DNA of 64,000 nt from NCBI RefSeq assembly GCF_022458985.1, contig NC_061770.1, positions 34,205,599 to 34,269,598 of the forward strand, read 5' to 3'. Under the pieces are notes generated by a model. That model did not search any database. It saw only the letters and a program-made list of their open reading frames with translations, and was not told the origin of the DNA. Source of the DNA: Mugil cephalus (lineage: Eukaryota; Chordata; Actinopteri; Mugiliformes; Mugilidae). The first letter of the stretch is position 1. Each line of letters starts with the position of its first letter. A program made the translations under genes and the position numbers. Shown here piece by piece: positions 1 through 21,907 of this stretch.

Positions 1-628
1 GAGGTCTGAGATATCCCAGCCTGCACAGCTATCTCCTTCTGATCTGCTAATGCACTGCAGGGATCAGATGGTAGCCTTTTGTTACCAGATTTTAGTTTTA
101 ACCCTCTGACTTCCACACTAAAAAAATGCGATTAATCGCGATTAAATATCAGTCATTTTTAATTAATCGCATGAACTGCAAACTGAGTATTTTGACATAT
201 TATTAAAATGTTCACATGATTGTACAGATTCATACAACGTAAATACTGAATAATTTAGTAATGTGGTTACAAAATGGGAACAACATGATAAATTTTATTG
301 CATTTTATGGTCTCCTACTAATACTACTACTACAAAAAAAGGTCAACCGTGTGGTTACAATGCCAGTGAAAGGGGTTAAAATCATTATATGCACATAGGC
401 CTGGTTGAGTTACCAAGAGTAAGGTATGTCAGATACACGTCTTGAAGTCACGCATATTTGTCTACTGTATGTTTCTAAGTGTCTACAGCGACCTGTGTTT
501 CCACGGACTACTTTGGTAGTCGAGGCTGCAGAGCTGAATGGAAAAATAATGTCTTAAGAGCAGGCTGGGCTGTCACTCACTCAGAGGCTTTGACATTGAA
601 GCAGAGGACACCTGGTTTGATTCCACAC
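1..628. other. Intergenic, AT-rich; inverted repeat of a dispersed element
   Basis: No gene seen. At 125-175 the sequence holds GCGATTAATCGC and its near mirror TTAATTAATCGC, a foldback typical of a dispersed DNA repeat end. The rest is unremarkable AT-rich DNA. Confidence 0.5.
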
Positions 629-785
629 CAGGGGCGTCACTAGGTTTTTAAGGAGAGGGGAGGCTCAGCCCCACAGGAGGTGAACAGGATGTGAGCTAAC
701 AGCTAACAAAGGCTGAGAATTTATCTCTTGTTATTATTTCAGTCTGTTTTTGAACACATTGCAACAAGTTCCAACAGTAACTATA
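629..785 (+). repeat. Interspersed repeat, copy 1 (second copy at 34783-34930)
   Basis: Shares GGGGCGTCACTAGGTTTT, GGAGGCTCAGCCCC and a following AGAATTTAT-TTGTTATTAT tract with 34783-34930. The class is not identified; both copies lack coding potential. Confidence 0.6.
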
Positions 786-1185
786 GAGGGTGTGCACGTG
801 ATGTCACAGCCAAAAAGTGACATTTGAACATGGAGATTAGCAGCATTAGCTTGAATCAGAGGATTTAATAGCATCTATATTGTAAAATTAATTTTTTTTT
901 AAAAAAAAGGTAAAGAGCTGTTGTACGGGTGACTGAACCAACAGATTTGAAAAGTTACATTATTACAGATATCTGCCAAAGAAAAAACAAAACCATAACT
1001 AACCATAACTTCTAACTCATTCGTTTATTTTTTCTAACAAGGTTTGGGTTGGGTGGGCGGGTCTCAACGACCGACACGATCCCACACGTCCATATTTGGA
1101 GTATCCGCCATTCATAATCCAGTCAGTGACGTCACGATGGGTTTGGGCGTGGCCACTGGCGGCAGTGACGTCAATGCATACCCTC
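786..1185 (+). mobile_element. 400-bp inverted-repeat transposon with relic THAP exon (copy A)
   Basis: Ends in imperfect inverted repeats: GAGGGTGTGCACGTGATGTC at the left, and GAGGGTATGCATTGACGTC when the right end is read in reverse. Inside, at about 910-975, one frame reads KSCCTGD, stop, TNRFEK, then HYYRYLP, recognisable as the start of a THAP domain with TGA in place of its second cysteine codon. Copy B at 27635-28214 has the same ends and the same stop. Non-autonomous. Confidence 0.7.
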
Positions 1186-3370
1186 GATTAATAACTGATA
1201 AACACAGAGGCACTCACAACAGAAAAATTGTTTGCTTTCAGACATTTTGCACAGACTTTACATATGTGACTAAAATGGTCAAGCTCTGAAAAAATGTTAA
1301 TTACTTGAGTTAAATTAAAAATAATTAGTGGAATGGATTAGATAAGGACGCACTGAAGGGGCTCGCTCACTGTGAAGTGAAGAGAAATGGACAGATTTAT
1401 GAATACACTGAAGTGATTATACATAATTTATTTAAACTCTTGTTCTGACCATTTTATATTGACTTTGTCAGCACTCTCTTCCCAAAAAAGGCGGAAAAAA
1501 CAACGATTTTTTTTTTTTTTTACGTTTCCTGAAATGGTTGTATTGCATGTTGTCATGTTGTCTTTACTTTTCTAAATCAGGATGAAAAGCCGATTCCGCC
1601 TGATTCGTGCCTGAGGAGTCACGTGGAGTCGCTATGAGTCATCTCCTCTGCAGCGAGGTTGATGCAAAAGAGGTCGGGTCACCGCGGAACTACGCCCGAT
1701 TTTGGATATTTTTAATAGACAGGACTCATCTCTTTTGTTCTCCTCCACCAACAGACAGCAGCATCAATGTGCTCAAATCACAAAGGTTTAAAATCTGCAG
1801 CTCTGGAGCGGCTTATGTTGAGCAGTACCAGTAGCAGCTGCAGCAGCAGCACCATCTAGTGCCCGTTTCCAGAACAGCAGCAGGGCTTTCAATAACAAAC
1901 ATACACTAACTACAGTTTACAAAGGGAAAATAGTGACAACAGATGCATGCAAATATTCTGGCAACGCCATTGTAGTAATTGAGGCTCATAGATGTTGCAA
2001 TTACACAGTCCTGGTGTATGTAGAGTATATAAAAAGGGCTGAATTATGAAATAAATACTGAAATGCGTTAACTTCAGGCCTCAAAATATCTGGTCATATA
2101 AAACAATCTCCCAACAACAAAATCACTTGGACTGAACTGCTCCAGATTCACAGATTCTTTCAGAAAAAATCATGTCTTTTGCAGCATTCGGAGTCATGTT
2201 AACTTTCTTCCCGGTCTCTGTTTGTATCCATGACCTATCAATGCATGTGGTGCAATAGAAAAATCACATGTATGAGTTGACTTGAGTGTATAAAATAAGC
2301 AAAGTGAAACCATTTTTGTCCCTATTTAAAGGCATTAGACAAATCCCAACCATGATGCATAAACACGCCACCAATCTACACGTTGGTTTTAGTTCCACCC
2401 GCTGCTTCTGAAGCTCGCATCTCTGGTGCGCCTGTCATTTCTGGAGTGGAAACAGGTGTTTGCTGGAAACCAGAGCAGGCAGAGCCTTTCCAGCTGCACT
2501 GCCTCACAGCCCACGGATGACTCAGCCCCTCTTCTCCGGTCCATCTCCATCATCTGCATCCCCTATTAGCTCCCCGGACCTCTCGTTGCCTGGCTCCCAT
2601 TGTCAGCCAAACTCTCAGCCTCTGCCCTAATTTCCGGCTGCGAACCAGAGTGTTTGCCTCAGGTTATGGTGAACAGATAGAAGGGTTTCTTTTAAAAAAA
2701 AAAACATTTGACTTATGTTCAAAGATCATCAGCAAATGGATTTAATCACTGTAACCTATCACGCCTGAGGACATGTGAATAAACTGCGTTGTTGATGATC
2801 ACCAGGCCTCGTTTTCACATGTGTTTTCATGCCATTTTTGGAACCAAACCATTTCTTTTTTGTAACTCTGCCTCCATTTCATGTTGTAGCCCTTGCGTCA
2901 GGATCGTAAGACTGAGGGCGCCACTGTGAGAGTAAAAATATTACGTGATCTAGGTTTGAATCTGCGGGAAACTAGCAAATTTTACTTATATATATTTTAT
3001 ATGTAGTGACATATTGTGACGTGAACAATGCTGGAAAATAAGAATGAAGCAGGGATAGTCTGGAGTCCAGCCAAATTAAATGCGATGAATGAAATCTGGC
3101 TTAATGGAACAAAAGTATTTTGATAAAATAACATGGATGCTCAGTGCCCACAGATGGTATTTGCATATAAGAAGGATGGTCTGACTGGGATTACTGAGGC
3201 TGATCAACAATCTTTTAGCCTAACAATGCATGGGAAGTCAAACAGAGTGACGTAGAGCTGACGTGATCCAATGCAACAGTTCTGCCACAGAATCCCAATA
3301 AAGTCCAGGCATGTACTGACTAAAACACGATCAAAACTCGGTATCATGACGGTATCAAAAATATGTGAAA
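1186..3370. other. Intergenic region without recognised gene
   Basis: Short open frames here have no family features. A GC-moderate, low-repeat block at about 2370-2660 differs from the AT-rich surroundings and could be conserved non-coding DNA. The rest shows only A and T runs. Confidence 0.4.
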
Positions 3371-3377
3371 AAATAAA

Positions 3378-3378
<1 letters not shown>

Positions 3379-3446
<68 letters not shown>
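3379..3446 (+). repeat. Compound microsatellite (TCTA)n(GCCA)n
   Basis: Nine TCTA units run directly into about eight GCCA units; the second motif differs from the first at two positions. Confidence 0.95.
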
Positions 3447-3454
3447 CCTAACTT

Positions 3455-3774
3455 GATGACGTCATGTAGATGCCATCACTATTTGAGAACTAGCCACGCC
3501 CCTTACGGTCGCGGCCACGCGCGTTAGCGTCACCCACCAGCTTCAATATGTCATCTCTCCATTTAAAGATGGCAAGTAGCTTTTATGAAAGAGATTAAGA
3601 CGTATGTGTGTATTATTATTATACTTTTTAAACTGCTGATTCATAAAAAACAAAAAAATCGAAGTGAAGACAAAGGAGCAAACAACGGACAAACGGCCAT
3701 TGTTCAATCACACATCCTAGCAACCGTTACTATGTAAACAAGGTCCGTCTAGCTGCCGACCTCCGACAAGCAAA
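3455..3774 (+). mobile_element. 5' leader of the THAP-DDE element, repeated at 8341-8700
   Basis: This leader shares long matched blocks with 8341-8700, among them CTAGCCACGCCCCTTACGG, CCATTTAAAGATGGCAAGTAG (diverged in the second copy), GAAGACAAAGGAG and ACAAACGG-CATTGT. Repetition of the leader shows that the THAP-DDE gene arose within a mobile element. Confidence 0.65.
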
Positions 3775-6700
3775 ATGGTGAAGCGGTGTGCCCACGGCCT
3801 ATGTAAGTCAGACACTAGATACCCCAACAGTTTGGCCGGGGAGGTCGTGTTCTTTCCCTTCCCGAAGCCGAAGACACAATATGAGCGTTGCCTCAAGTGG
3901 ATCGAGCAGTGCGGGAGACCCCACTCCCAGCTAAACGTCCAGAAAATAAACAAGCACACATACATCTGCTCCAAGGTAAGGCTAGAATGGGCTAAAGCCA
4001 CAGCGATAGCTAGCTAGCTAGCTAACGTCGAGCTATGTGAGGCAAAATGAGCAAGACGCTGAAAAATACAAACCCGTATATCGACGTTACGGTTACTATT
4101 GGGAAATATTAGTGCTTAACTAACGGTATTTAACTTAACGTTAGCTAGCTAGTTAGCTAGTGAGTTCACGTTAGCTAGCTAACTTTAGCTGTTGCTTTAG
4201 GCTTTAGGTCTCAATGCTCTCGCTAACTTACATCAAAGTTGAACATAGCGTCTCAACAGACGGTTAAAACTCACGTTGTTTCTGTTTTTGATGTAGCATT
4301 TTGTAAATGGAAAGCCTACTCCCGAGCATCCGAACCCTGCACGTGCTGTACTAGCGCCGAACCAGCCTGGAGGCTGTCGAAAGACAAGCAAGCAACGGTA
4401 GGCCTACGTTACACGCCAGTAATATTTGATCTGAAGTATTCAACCCGTTAGCACGTGTCATTTAGCCTGACGTTAATGTTATTGCAAATAGAACAAGGTG
4501 ACGCACAATGTAACAGAAGCTAGGTATTTAATCACGTGTAAACGACGTGTACAGACGCAGCTTACGTGTGCAGGAATCCCCCACCTCCAGCACTGACGAT
4601 GCGGAAGAGACTCAACAGCTTGTTGTTGACAGAGGTGAGTGATGGGAACCTTTCAGATTAATAATAGCTTATCAGGCGGGAGTGGAATATCCTGCCCAGT
4701 CCTATTACCTCTGAGTTGTGTTGAATTATAGAATATATTGGCATGATAGCATGATGTTATTATTAGTTTATTTAATTGGGACAATCCACATTAATCAACA
4801 TTGATTCATTATCAATCAGCGTAAGTGAGCCCGACATAGAAGACTTCAAAACAACAATCATGCAGTAGACAATTACAGAACCAAATACAGGTAGACAATG
4901 TCAAAACAAACCAAAACATTAGCCTGAATCGAGTAACGTTTAACATCTTTATCATTTAAAGTGCTAAAAAACTAAAACATATAAAATCTGCTGTGCTTAA
5001 ATCCAGTGTGTTATCTCCTAGTATCAATAAAACCGATGGATTACCTTTTAAAACGATGTTACATTGATATATGTCGCCAGGAACTTGCCGACCACAGATG
5101 GATTTAAGAATATTAATCGATACATCGATGTAGTAGATGAATCGTTACACCAGTAGTTCCTTTACTGGCGCATTCATTCTCTGTTCAGAGGCCAAAACAA
5201 ACTTACAGCAGTGCCAGACACATGAGAATAAAACAAGAATCCCTGTATGTAAGAATAGAACCACTGGTATTTAACATAGTAGTCAAAGAAAAATACACCA
5301 ATCTTGCTTCATCTGTTCCCACTTTGCAACATCAAAGTGTATTCTTTCTAGACCATGACACACCTGTGAGACCAAGCTGCCCCGTGATTTGATATTGTTG
5401 GGCATGGTACACTCTGTGAAGCTCTTCTTAGAAGGGCATTTAATCTCTAAAAGCCCAACAGTCCCTCTTCCCTCCATCATCTATATCTATATCTTTGGGA
5501 ATCCTATAAAACAACTTCCACTTTGTCCCCGATCATTCTGGCATCCTGGGGCCCAACAGCCTCAGGTTGTTTAGTTAGTTGCTCCGACCGAATAGTCAGT
5601 ATAGAAGTACACTTTCCTACCAATATGGCGACTGGGATGGCAGAGCAAACTTGGGCGGGTCGTCTGGTTGGCTCGCAACAAAGTTAACCGATAAACCATT
5701 AACAGTCAAACATTATTGCTTCACAGAGAGTCCCAAGCCACCTCCACTTCCTGGATCCCAGCTGAAAACGGAGCCCGAGGAGGAGCAGAGCACTGAAAAG
5801 GAGAAGAGATTAGAAGAAGAAAAAGACAACATGAAGCTGAAATTGTCTTTAAAAGAAACTGAAATAGAAAGGCTGAAAGCACAAATTAGCACTCTCAAAA
5901 AGAGAACGCTAACACCTGAACTACTGGAAAGCAGCCAAATCCCTGACATGATGGGATACAGTACTGGGTTCACGTATGAACAATTCAACCAGCTGTGCAA
6001 AATATTCGGCTTCCCAAATGATCCACGCAACACTCAAACCAACGTGCTCCTAAACTACAAGTGCAGTGATTGGCAGGTTGCCGAGATGCCGCTCCGTAGC
6101 CAGTTGCTGTTTGTTTTAATGAAACTCCGCAACAACGAAGACCTGAAGAGTCTAGCCTTTCGGTTTAACATAAACATGCAAACAGCGAGTGACATTTTCA
6201 ACTCCTGTATCCGTTATATGTTTGACGTATTGGGTGAATTACCGATTTGGCCTCACCGAGACGTCATTGCGCAGAACATGCCGAAAACCCACAAAGCAGA
6301 CCACCCGTCCACATTCGCGATATTCGTCTGCACGGAGCTGAAAGCGGAAAGGCCAACGTCACTGGACCAAAGCACAAACTCCCTAAAATCTCTAGTTGTC
6401 TGCGACCCCCGTGGCGCTGTGCTTTTTTCATCCGCCCTCTTCGCAGGGTCCACGTCCGACGAGGAGGTAGTCCGACAGTGCGGCATCCTCCCGCTGCTGG
6501 AGAAGCTCATAGAAACCGGCTACCTGCAGAGAGGCGATGGCGTGATGGCCGGTGAAGGCTTTTCCGTAGAGGAAGAGATGCGGGAACTCGGGCTGCGGTT
6601 GAACCCGGCGCCGTTTTCGAGGTCCGAGACGCGAACGACGGCTGGAGATGAGCCGGTGAAGCACGGGGTCCACGTACAGAGGGCCATCGCTAAAATAAAA

Positions 6701-6811
6701 CAGTTCAAGATAGTGTCAGACAGCATTCCTGATACAAGGTTAGAGATCATCAATCACATCTGGTATGTGGTGAGTATGCTTTCCAACTTCCAGCCGCACA
6801 TACTGGAGTAA
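3775..6811 (+). CDS. THAP zinc-finger / DDE_Tnp_4 transposase-derived protein with lost catalytic triad
   Basis: Four exons join in frame: 3775-3975, 4297-4397, 4574-4634, 5729-6811 (482 codons, 481 aa). Residues 1-86 form a THAP DNA-binding domain with C5, C10, W42, C65 and H68 (the CSKHF motif spans the first splice junction). About 138-176 is a charged coiled coil, and about 200-481 matches the DDE_Tnp_4 (PIF/Harbinger-like, ISL2EU-type) nuclease fold, ending in the family-typical LSNFQP. The three positions where this family carries D, D and E read V321 (FVCTE), G396 (MAGEGF) and Q438 (HVQRAI). The segment after AERP is also shorter than usual. The frame is otherwise open for over 1 kb with intact splice sites, and AATAAA lies at 6962. 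It is either a decaying transposon copy or a domesticated DNA-binding protein; nuclease activity is not expected. Family comparison is from memory. Confidence 0.8.
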
Positions 6812-6961
6812 GGGACAGTGGTAGCATCATGTGGAAGGTGCTGTAGAGATACAGATTTCTGGATACTATGTGGCTCAGTCCCTGTTTCATCTTTAATGTG
6901 TAGGCCTGTTTTTTTATATTGTAAGGACCATTTAGAGTTCGTAAATGTCTATTTTTGTTTA

Positions 6962-6967
6962 AATAAA
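6962..6967 (+). terminator. Candidate polyadenylation signal of the THAP-DDE gene
   Basis: An AATAAA hexamer lies about 150 bases after the TAA stop of the THAP-DDE reading frame, a usual distance for a 3' end. No other hexamer lies between the stop and this one. Confidence 0.45.
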
Positions 6968-7067
6968 CCCATGGGGAAAAGTCTTATCTCCAATGGCAGG
7001 TAGTGCTGCTTTATTCTGACTGGCTTGTTTGAATTTTCAATAGACCCCTACACAGTTTGTAAATAAT

Positions 7068-7430
7068 GTGACGTTTTTTGAGGGGCGGGGCTTAACCGGA
7101 TGCAACACATCTCAAACACTATAGCTTGTAAACGCCAGTTAGCATATTTCAATGGACTGTTTTGGCAAGAATGGACAAGGAAAATGAATATTTTAGAGAA
7201 TATACCAATAAACTCACTCTCCAAGGCCATGAGTGTTTTCACTGACCCCTACACTCTCACTCACTGGATGGACAATTTCACCAAAAAAGGACACCAAGGA
7301 CGCCATGAAGGAGTCTATAGTATAGTGGCTTGGACCACACCCACCACTGTGTACTTCTTACGTCCTACCTGTGCATCCAACACTCCTGTCCTCAACTCTG
7401 TCCTGTACCACATACATTCAAAGGTGAGTG
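7068..7430 (+). other. Unassigned open frame downstream of the THAP-DDE gene
   Basis: An open frame from about 7100 ends near a donor-like AAAG|GTGAGTGT at 7422. It could be a remnant of a second transposon-encoded protein, but the translation matches nothing I recognise, so no gene is claimed. Near 7080 is a GAGGGGCGGGGCTTA tract resembling, in reverse, the element leader's GCCACGCCCC. Confidence 0.2.
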
Positions 7431-7864
7431 TCACTGTCTATCGTGTTACACAATAGACATGACTATATTCAGAACCATGTGACTGTGGAGTAGTTGCTAG
7501 TTGCTGCTACTGCAACATTAGACATACAACCTTACATCCATGGACCTGTGTAACAGGCTACACTCTGATGTAGCAGTACTTACAGACACAGGGGTAAAGG
7601 ACTTTTCAGATTGAAACAGGAAGCGGTCAACGCACAGAAGTAAAACGAGCTGTCAAAATAAAAGAGGAACCGATAGGGAAAGAGACGCAAAAAAATTATA
7701 ACTAGAACATGTTCAAAACTCCATGTTATGTGAAAATCTATATATTAGTTATTCTGCGCTTTCATCTGGATGATTGTTTGGTCCAAAACATCTACACTGG
7801 GATAAAAAAAATCACAAATGAAGACTAACGATCAAATATGACTTAGTTTGAATGTCAATGGACA

Positions 7865-7903
7865 TCTATCTATCTATCTATCTATCCGTCCATCCATCCA
7901 TCC
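7865..7903 (+). repeat. Microsatellite (CTAT)n(CATC)n
   Basis: About six CTAT units followed by CATC units. It directly precedes the CTAG-rich minisatellite. Confidence 0.9.
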
Positions 7904-7929
7904 CCAGGGACCTATCCTACATTCGATCC

Positions 7930-8250
7930 TTCATCTTAATCCTAGCCCTATTATCCTGTCCTTGATTATGTCCTATCCCTAACCCTAGCCTTATCCTCCT
8001 ATCCAATTTGAGGCCTAGCCTAAGAATAATATCCGATTTGATCTCTAGTCCTAGAATCCTGGATTTGATCCCTAGTCCTAGAATCCTGAATGTGATCCCT
8101 AGTCCTAGAATCCTGAATGTGATCCTTAGCCTTAGATTCCAATACTGGATTTGATCCCTAGTCCTAGAATCCTGAATGTGATCCCTAGTCCTAGAATCCT
8201 GAATGTGATCCTTAGCCTTAGATTCCAATACTGGATTTGATCCCTAGCCT
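7930..8250 (+). repeat. CTAG-rich minisatellite with an 86-bp higher-order unit
   Basis: The core unit is 27 bp (TGATCCCTAGTCCTAGAATC plus CTGAATG), with a 32-bp variant. The arrangement 27+27+32 = 86 bp occurs twice in a row (8066-8151 and 8152-8237) without a difference that I can see. More diverged units precede it from about 7930. A minus-strand open frame across it is only a by-product of the 27-bp period. Confidence 0.92.
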
Positions 8251-8340
8251 CTGATCCCGGTTAAGGATCAATAAGAAGGTACTTGGGAAATGGATCCTGG
8301 ATGGATCATTAAAGTCTGTCTAGAACCGGGTCCTATCTAA

Positions 8341-8700
8341 AAACTTTTTGATGACGCCATTATGGCGTCATCAGTATTTGACTACTAGCCACGCCCCTTA
8401 CGGCCATGCCTATGCAGTTGGCGTAACCCAGCTGGATGTCATCTCCCCGTTTAAAGATAGCAAGTGGCTTTTATAAAAGACATCAATATGTTTGTGGATG
8501 TTATTATTATTACACTCTTTAATTCGCCGATTAATAAATATAATTCAAAGAGAAGACAAAGGAGCCAAACAACACAAACGGTCATTGTCCGATCATACAT
8601 CTACCTTTCCCTTCCCGAAGCCGGAAACATAACGCGAGTGGTCCACGAGATTAAAACGTATGTGCATATTATTATATTTTTAATTGCTTAATTAATCTGT
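8341..8700 (+). mobile_element. Deleted second copy of the THAP element's 5' part
   Basis: Matches 3455-3760, then jumps to a piece of exon 1 (TTTCCCTTCCCGAAGCCG, corresponding to 3853-3872), skipping the start codon region. After this it repeats its own ACGTATGTG-ATTATTAT segment. It begins with a perfect 11-bp palindrome arm pair at 8350-8372. No coding capacity remains. Confidence 0.65.
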
Positions 8701-8764
8701 CGAGTCAGTAGTTATAGTAAATGTTTTTTTTCCCCTACTATTTAGGAGGTTGCTTTTATTCTGA

Positions 8765-8900
8765 AACTGTACCCGGAAGTGTGAAGTGTTGCCACTGGTG
8801 GCGGAACAAACAAGGACTTTGAGATTAGCTGCCTGTCAGACACCGTGGAGGAGACTCACCGTCCCGCTTTCTGCTGGATCCCCTCCGCTGCACACCACGA
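8765..8900 (+). promoter_or_regulatory. Probable aco1 promoter and 5' non-coding exon
   Basis: A locally GC-richer stretch ends in a good donor (CACGA|GTGAGTAC at 8900/8901). A 3' splice site (TTCTTCTAG|TACTTTG at 11635/11636) lies 26 bases before the aco1 ATG, so an upstream non-coding exon must exist, and this is the best candidate. The exon's 5' limit cannot be set from sequence, and no TATA box is apparent. The link to aco1 is inference from position and splice signals. Confidence 0.4.
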
Positions 8901-9059
8901 GTGAGTACATCACCTCCGAAGACATTTGGTCAAACGTCCCGTTAAACCGTGTCCTCGACCTGCGCGTTAGTGTTTTTTTTTTTTTTTTACTGAGCCGGAC
9001 GTCCTGCGCTTTGTGTACATGTTTGACGAGGAAGCTAATGCTAACAACGTAGGCCAAGT

Positions 9060-10556
9060 GGCAGGGCTGGGAAATATGAATGAAGAGGAGGATGAGGTTG
9101 GTTAGAAGACTCGGGAATAAAATACCACATTAAAATGTATATGTTAAGATTAGAATATGAGCAGAATTAAAGAAGAGAAAATAATATTTAGTAAGATTAG
9201 AAAACTGCTTGGTCACAGTAGCTTATTGCTCTTAAAAACACAAGCAAAAAAGATAAAGTACGAATAAAATACAAGTATTAACTAGTAAAATAAAATAGAA
9301 AATGGTTCAAGCAACATATGCAAAGAAGTATCATTCTGAACAAATTTACAAAAATCGATCAAATGTTCTCCAGTTTAAAATAAGCTGTAAGACGTTGTTT
9401 ATTTATGCCACATATGGGAAACGTCCTGGTCACAGTAGTTGATAAGAAGATAAACCAAAAAACATGAGCATTCACAACATGAATTTATTGCAAAAAATAA
9501 AGAAAATTAAAAGTATAAATACATGCTGTGTGTATAGAGCGGTGGTAATTAAAACTGCTGAAGTTGGTGATTAATTGCAAGACAATAAAAAAAAATCTGC
9601 AAAAAAGCAGATTAGAAAAGTTTAGATATTAAACTGGGAGAAGTTACTTAAGCAAACTACAAAAGTTAACATTCAGATTCAACTTGTTGTAGATCTGACA
9701 CTCAGTCCCACAGAGGTAATTATAACCTGAGACAGTATTGTCAGTGGCAGGTTCCCCTTCAGCCCTAATGTCAGGGTCGCGTTTTGGACTTTTGCACCTG
9801 GTTGGTGCGGTTGGAGGCGTTGCACCGTGTCGTTGCGGCTCAGCGGGCAGCTATGTGGCCGTTCAGGATGTGCAGGCCCGGTCGAGCTGCTCTGTCACCT
9901 TTCACACGGATAACGCTGCTCTCAAGGAAATCACATGCAGGCCGGGACAGATCGCCTGAGCTCGCCCTGTGAGTCTCAGGGGCCTGTGGTTCGTTTAGCT
10001 TCAGATTTCGTCAGATTGCTCGGGGACGTTGAGTTGTGTAAGGTTTGTAAGGCACGGGTTAAAAGTTCACTGACCCACCCCCCCTCCAGCATGCACGCAC
10101 TGCAATTCAAGTTAATCCATTTGTACACTGTGAAAAGGCTGTGGACCAGTTATTAACCCTCTTAGCACCAGAGTCTCATTTAGTCTTAGTCTTCAGAAGA
10201 AAAAGCTTATTAGTCATTTTTGTCTTTCATAGTTTTAATCGACAGAAAGTCTTATCAAACTATTTATTTCAGTATCTGGACATTGCCGTGCAAAAACAAG
10301 ACGTTGCAGCTTGTTATTTATGAGGTTTTGTTAAATTTCCGTGTCGTATTAAACCAGAGAAGTTAATAAGCGTTCGTAATCAGCCATAAAATTTGACCAC
10401 GTTTTGTACTTTGTTCTCTTTTGTCCCGTGACCAGCTGTAGAACGAGTCCACTGAAATACCCGCTATCGTGTTTTTACACAGATTGTGGCGACAGATAGA
10501 GAGTGGAGGGGAGGGGGGTGAAGAAAGACCAGGGAGACTCAGGAGGAGACACATGT
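9060..10556. other. aco1 first intron, no feature recognised
   Basis: AT-rich DNA with one GC-richer patch at about 9730-10000 that has no family match. Apparent open frames there are not supported. Confidence 0.4.
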
Positions 10557-11190
10557 TTAGTGCTGATGTTCTTTCTGATCCGATACCGAGTAAAATTCAG
10601 GCTGGTGTTGGCGATACCGATCCGATACTTTGTGTAAATACACTCTAATGTGTCTGGTGAACATAAAAAAAGAAAGAAGTGTATCTCAAATCATAGCTTC
10701 ATAAAGAAAACAAGACATCAGAGTAATTTATTTATTTACTTTAAACTCTGAAGTACGTTGAGGTAGTGGCCTCATTTACTATATACGAGCTAATACAACA
10801 ACAGAAAAACCAAACAGAGACACAATCATACAGAATATGTACTAAAATACACTAAAAAAAGGAATAAGTAACAGAATAAGACCATTAAACTAAATTATTG
10901 TTTAACTATTAAGAACTACTATAAAATGAAACCTTCCATCTTAACTCTGTCCTCATCATAAAAGCCTCATATTCTATGTTGTGGTTCAGCCTGAGTTTGT
11001 GTTTCACAAGGTTTGTTGTGTTGCTACAACTCAGTGGTTTAGTCACTTTCCACTGTGTTCCTACATTACCTCAAACGACTGAAGTATCGAAAGTATCGAC
11101 GTTTTGATTTGAGAATCGATTTTAGAGCATGAAGACCTGGTATCGGAAGTATCAATATTTCAGTATCGATCTGCACATCACTGTTTTTTG
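10557..11190 (+). mobile_element. Dispersed DNA repeat, long copy (short copy at 26515-26795)
   Basis: Starts TTCTTTCTGATCCGATACCG and ends near AGTATCGATCTGCACATCAC, roughly inverted ends. Its left 230 bp and right 40 bp reappear at 26515-26795 with the middle missing, so the second is an internally deleted derivative. Confidence 0.6.
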
Positions 11191-11661
11191 GAGGAATTTG
11201 TTGTTGGTAAAAATCCAGTTGGTTTTAGAAGCACAACTTCCTCTTTCAGGTTCGTCAGTAGCGCAAACCCTTGTGAGTTAAGCAATTCAAAACCGCGAGC
11301 TTTAACATGTCGATTCTCAAGGGTTAAAAATATTCTTTATTGTTTTCTTTCCTCTTTTTAACCTGTGTTGATAATATCTTGGGTTGCGTTTCACTTTGAG
11401 GATGCCCTGAAAATGAGCTTAATTAGCTAAAGCTGCCGTATTTACTGGCACTTTGTACAGTTGATTAATGAGGAATGACCACGTCACAATAAACCAATAA
11501 AGTTAAATACAGTAAAATGTCTCTCAGCACCCACAGGAGCCTTTAGTCACAGACTAAATCTCTAGATCGTAGTTTCTATGTCATTATTTCACAGTGTTTC
11601 CAACAGGCTCATATTGTTCCTATTTCTTCTTCTAGTACTTTGTACTGAGCCACAGAGGAGG

Positions 11662-21907
<10,246 letters not shown>

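Noticed and set aside
3379-3446. Short direct repeats considered as a CRISPR-like array
   Set aside because: 4-bp units without spacers; a plain microsatellite in a vertebrate genome.
6247-6753. Several alternate-frame open frames across the DDE region
   Set aside because: Overlap the well-supported THAP-DDE exon and show no family features.
7917-8228. 103-codon minus-strand open frame
   Set aside because: Produced by the 27-bp (9-codon) period of the minisatellite.
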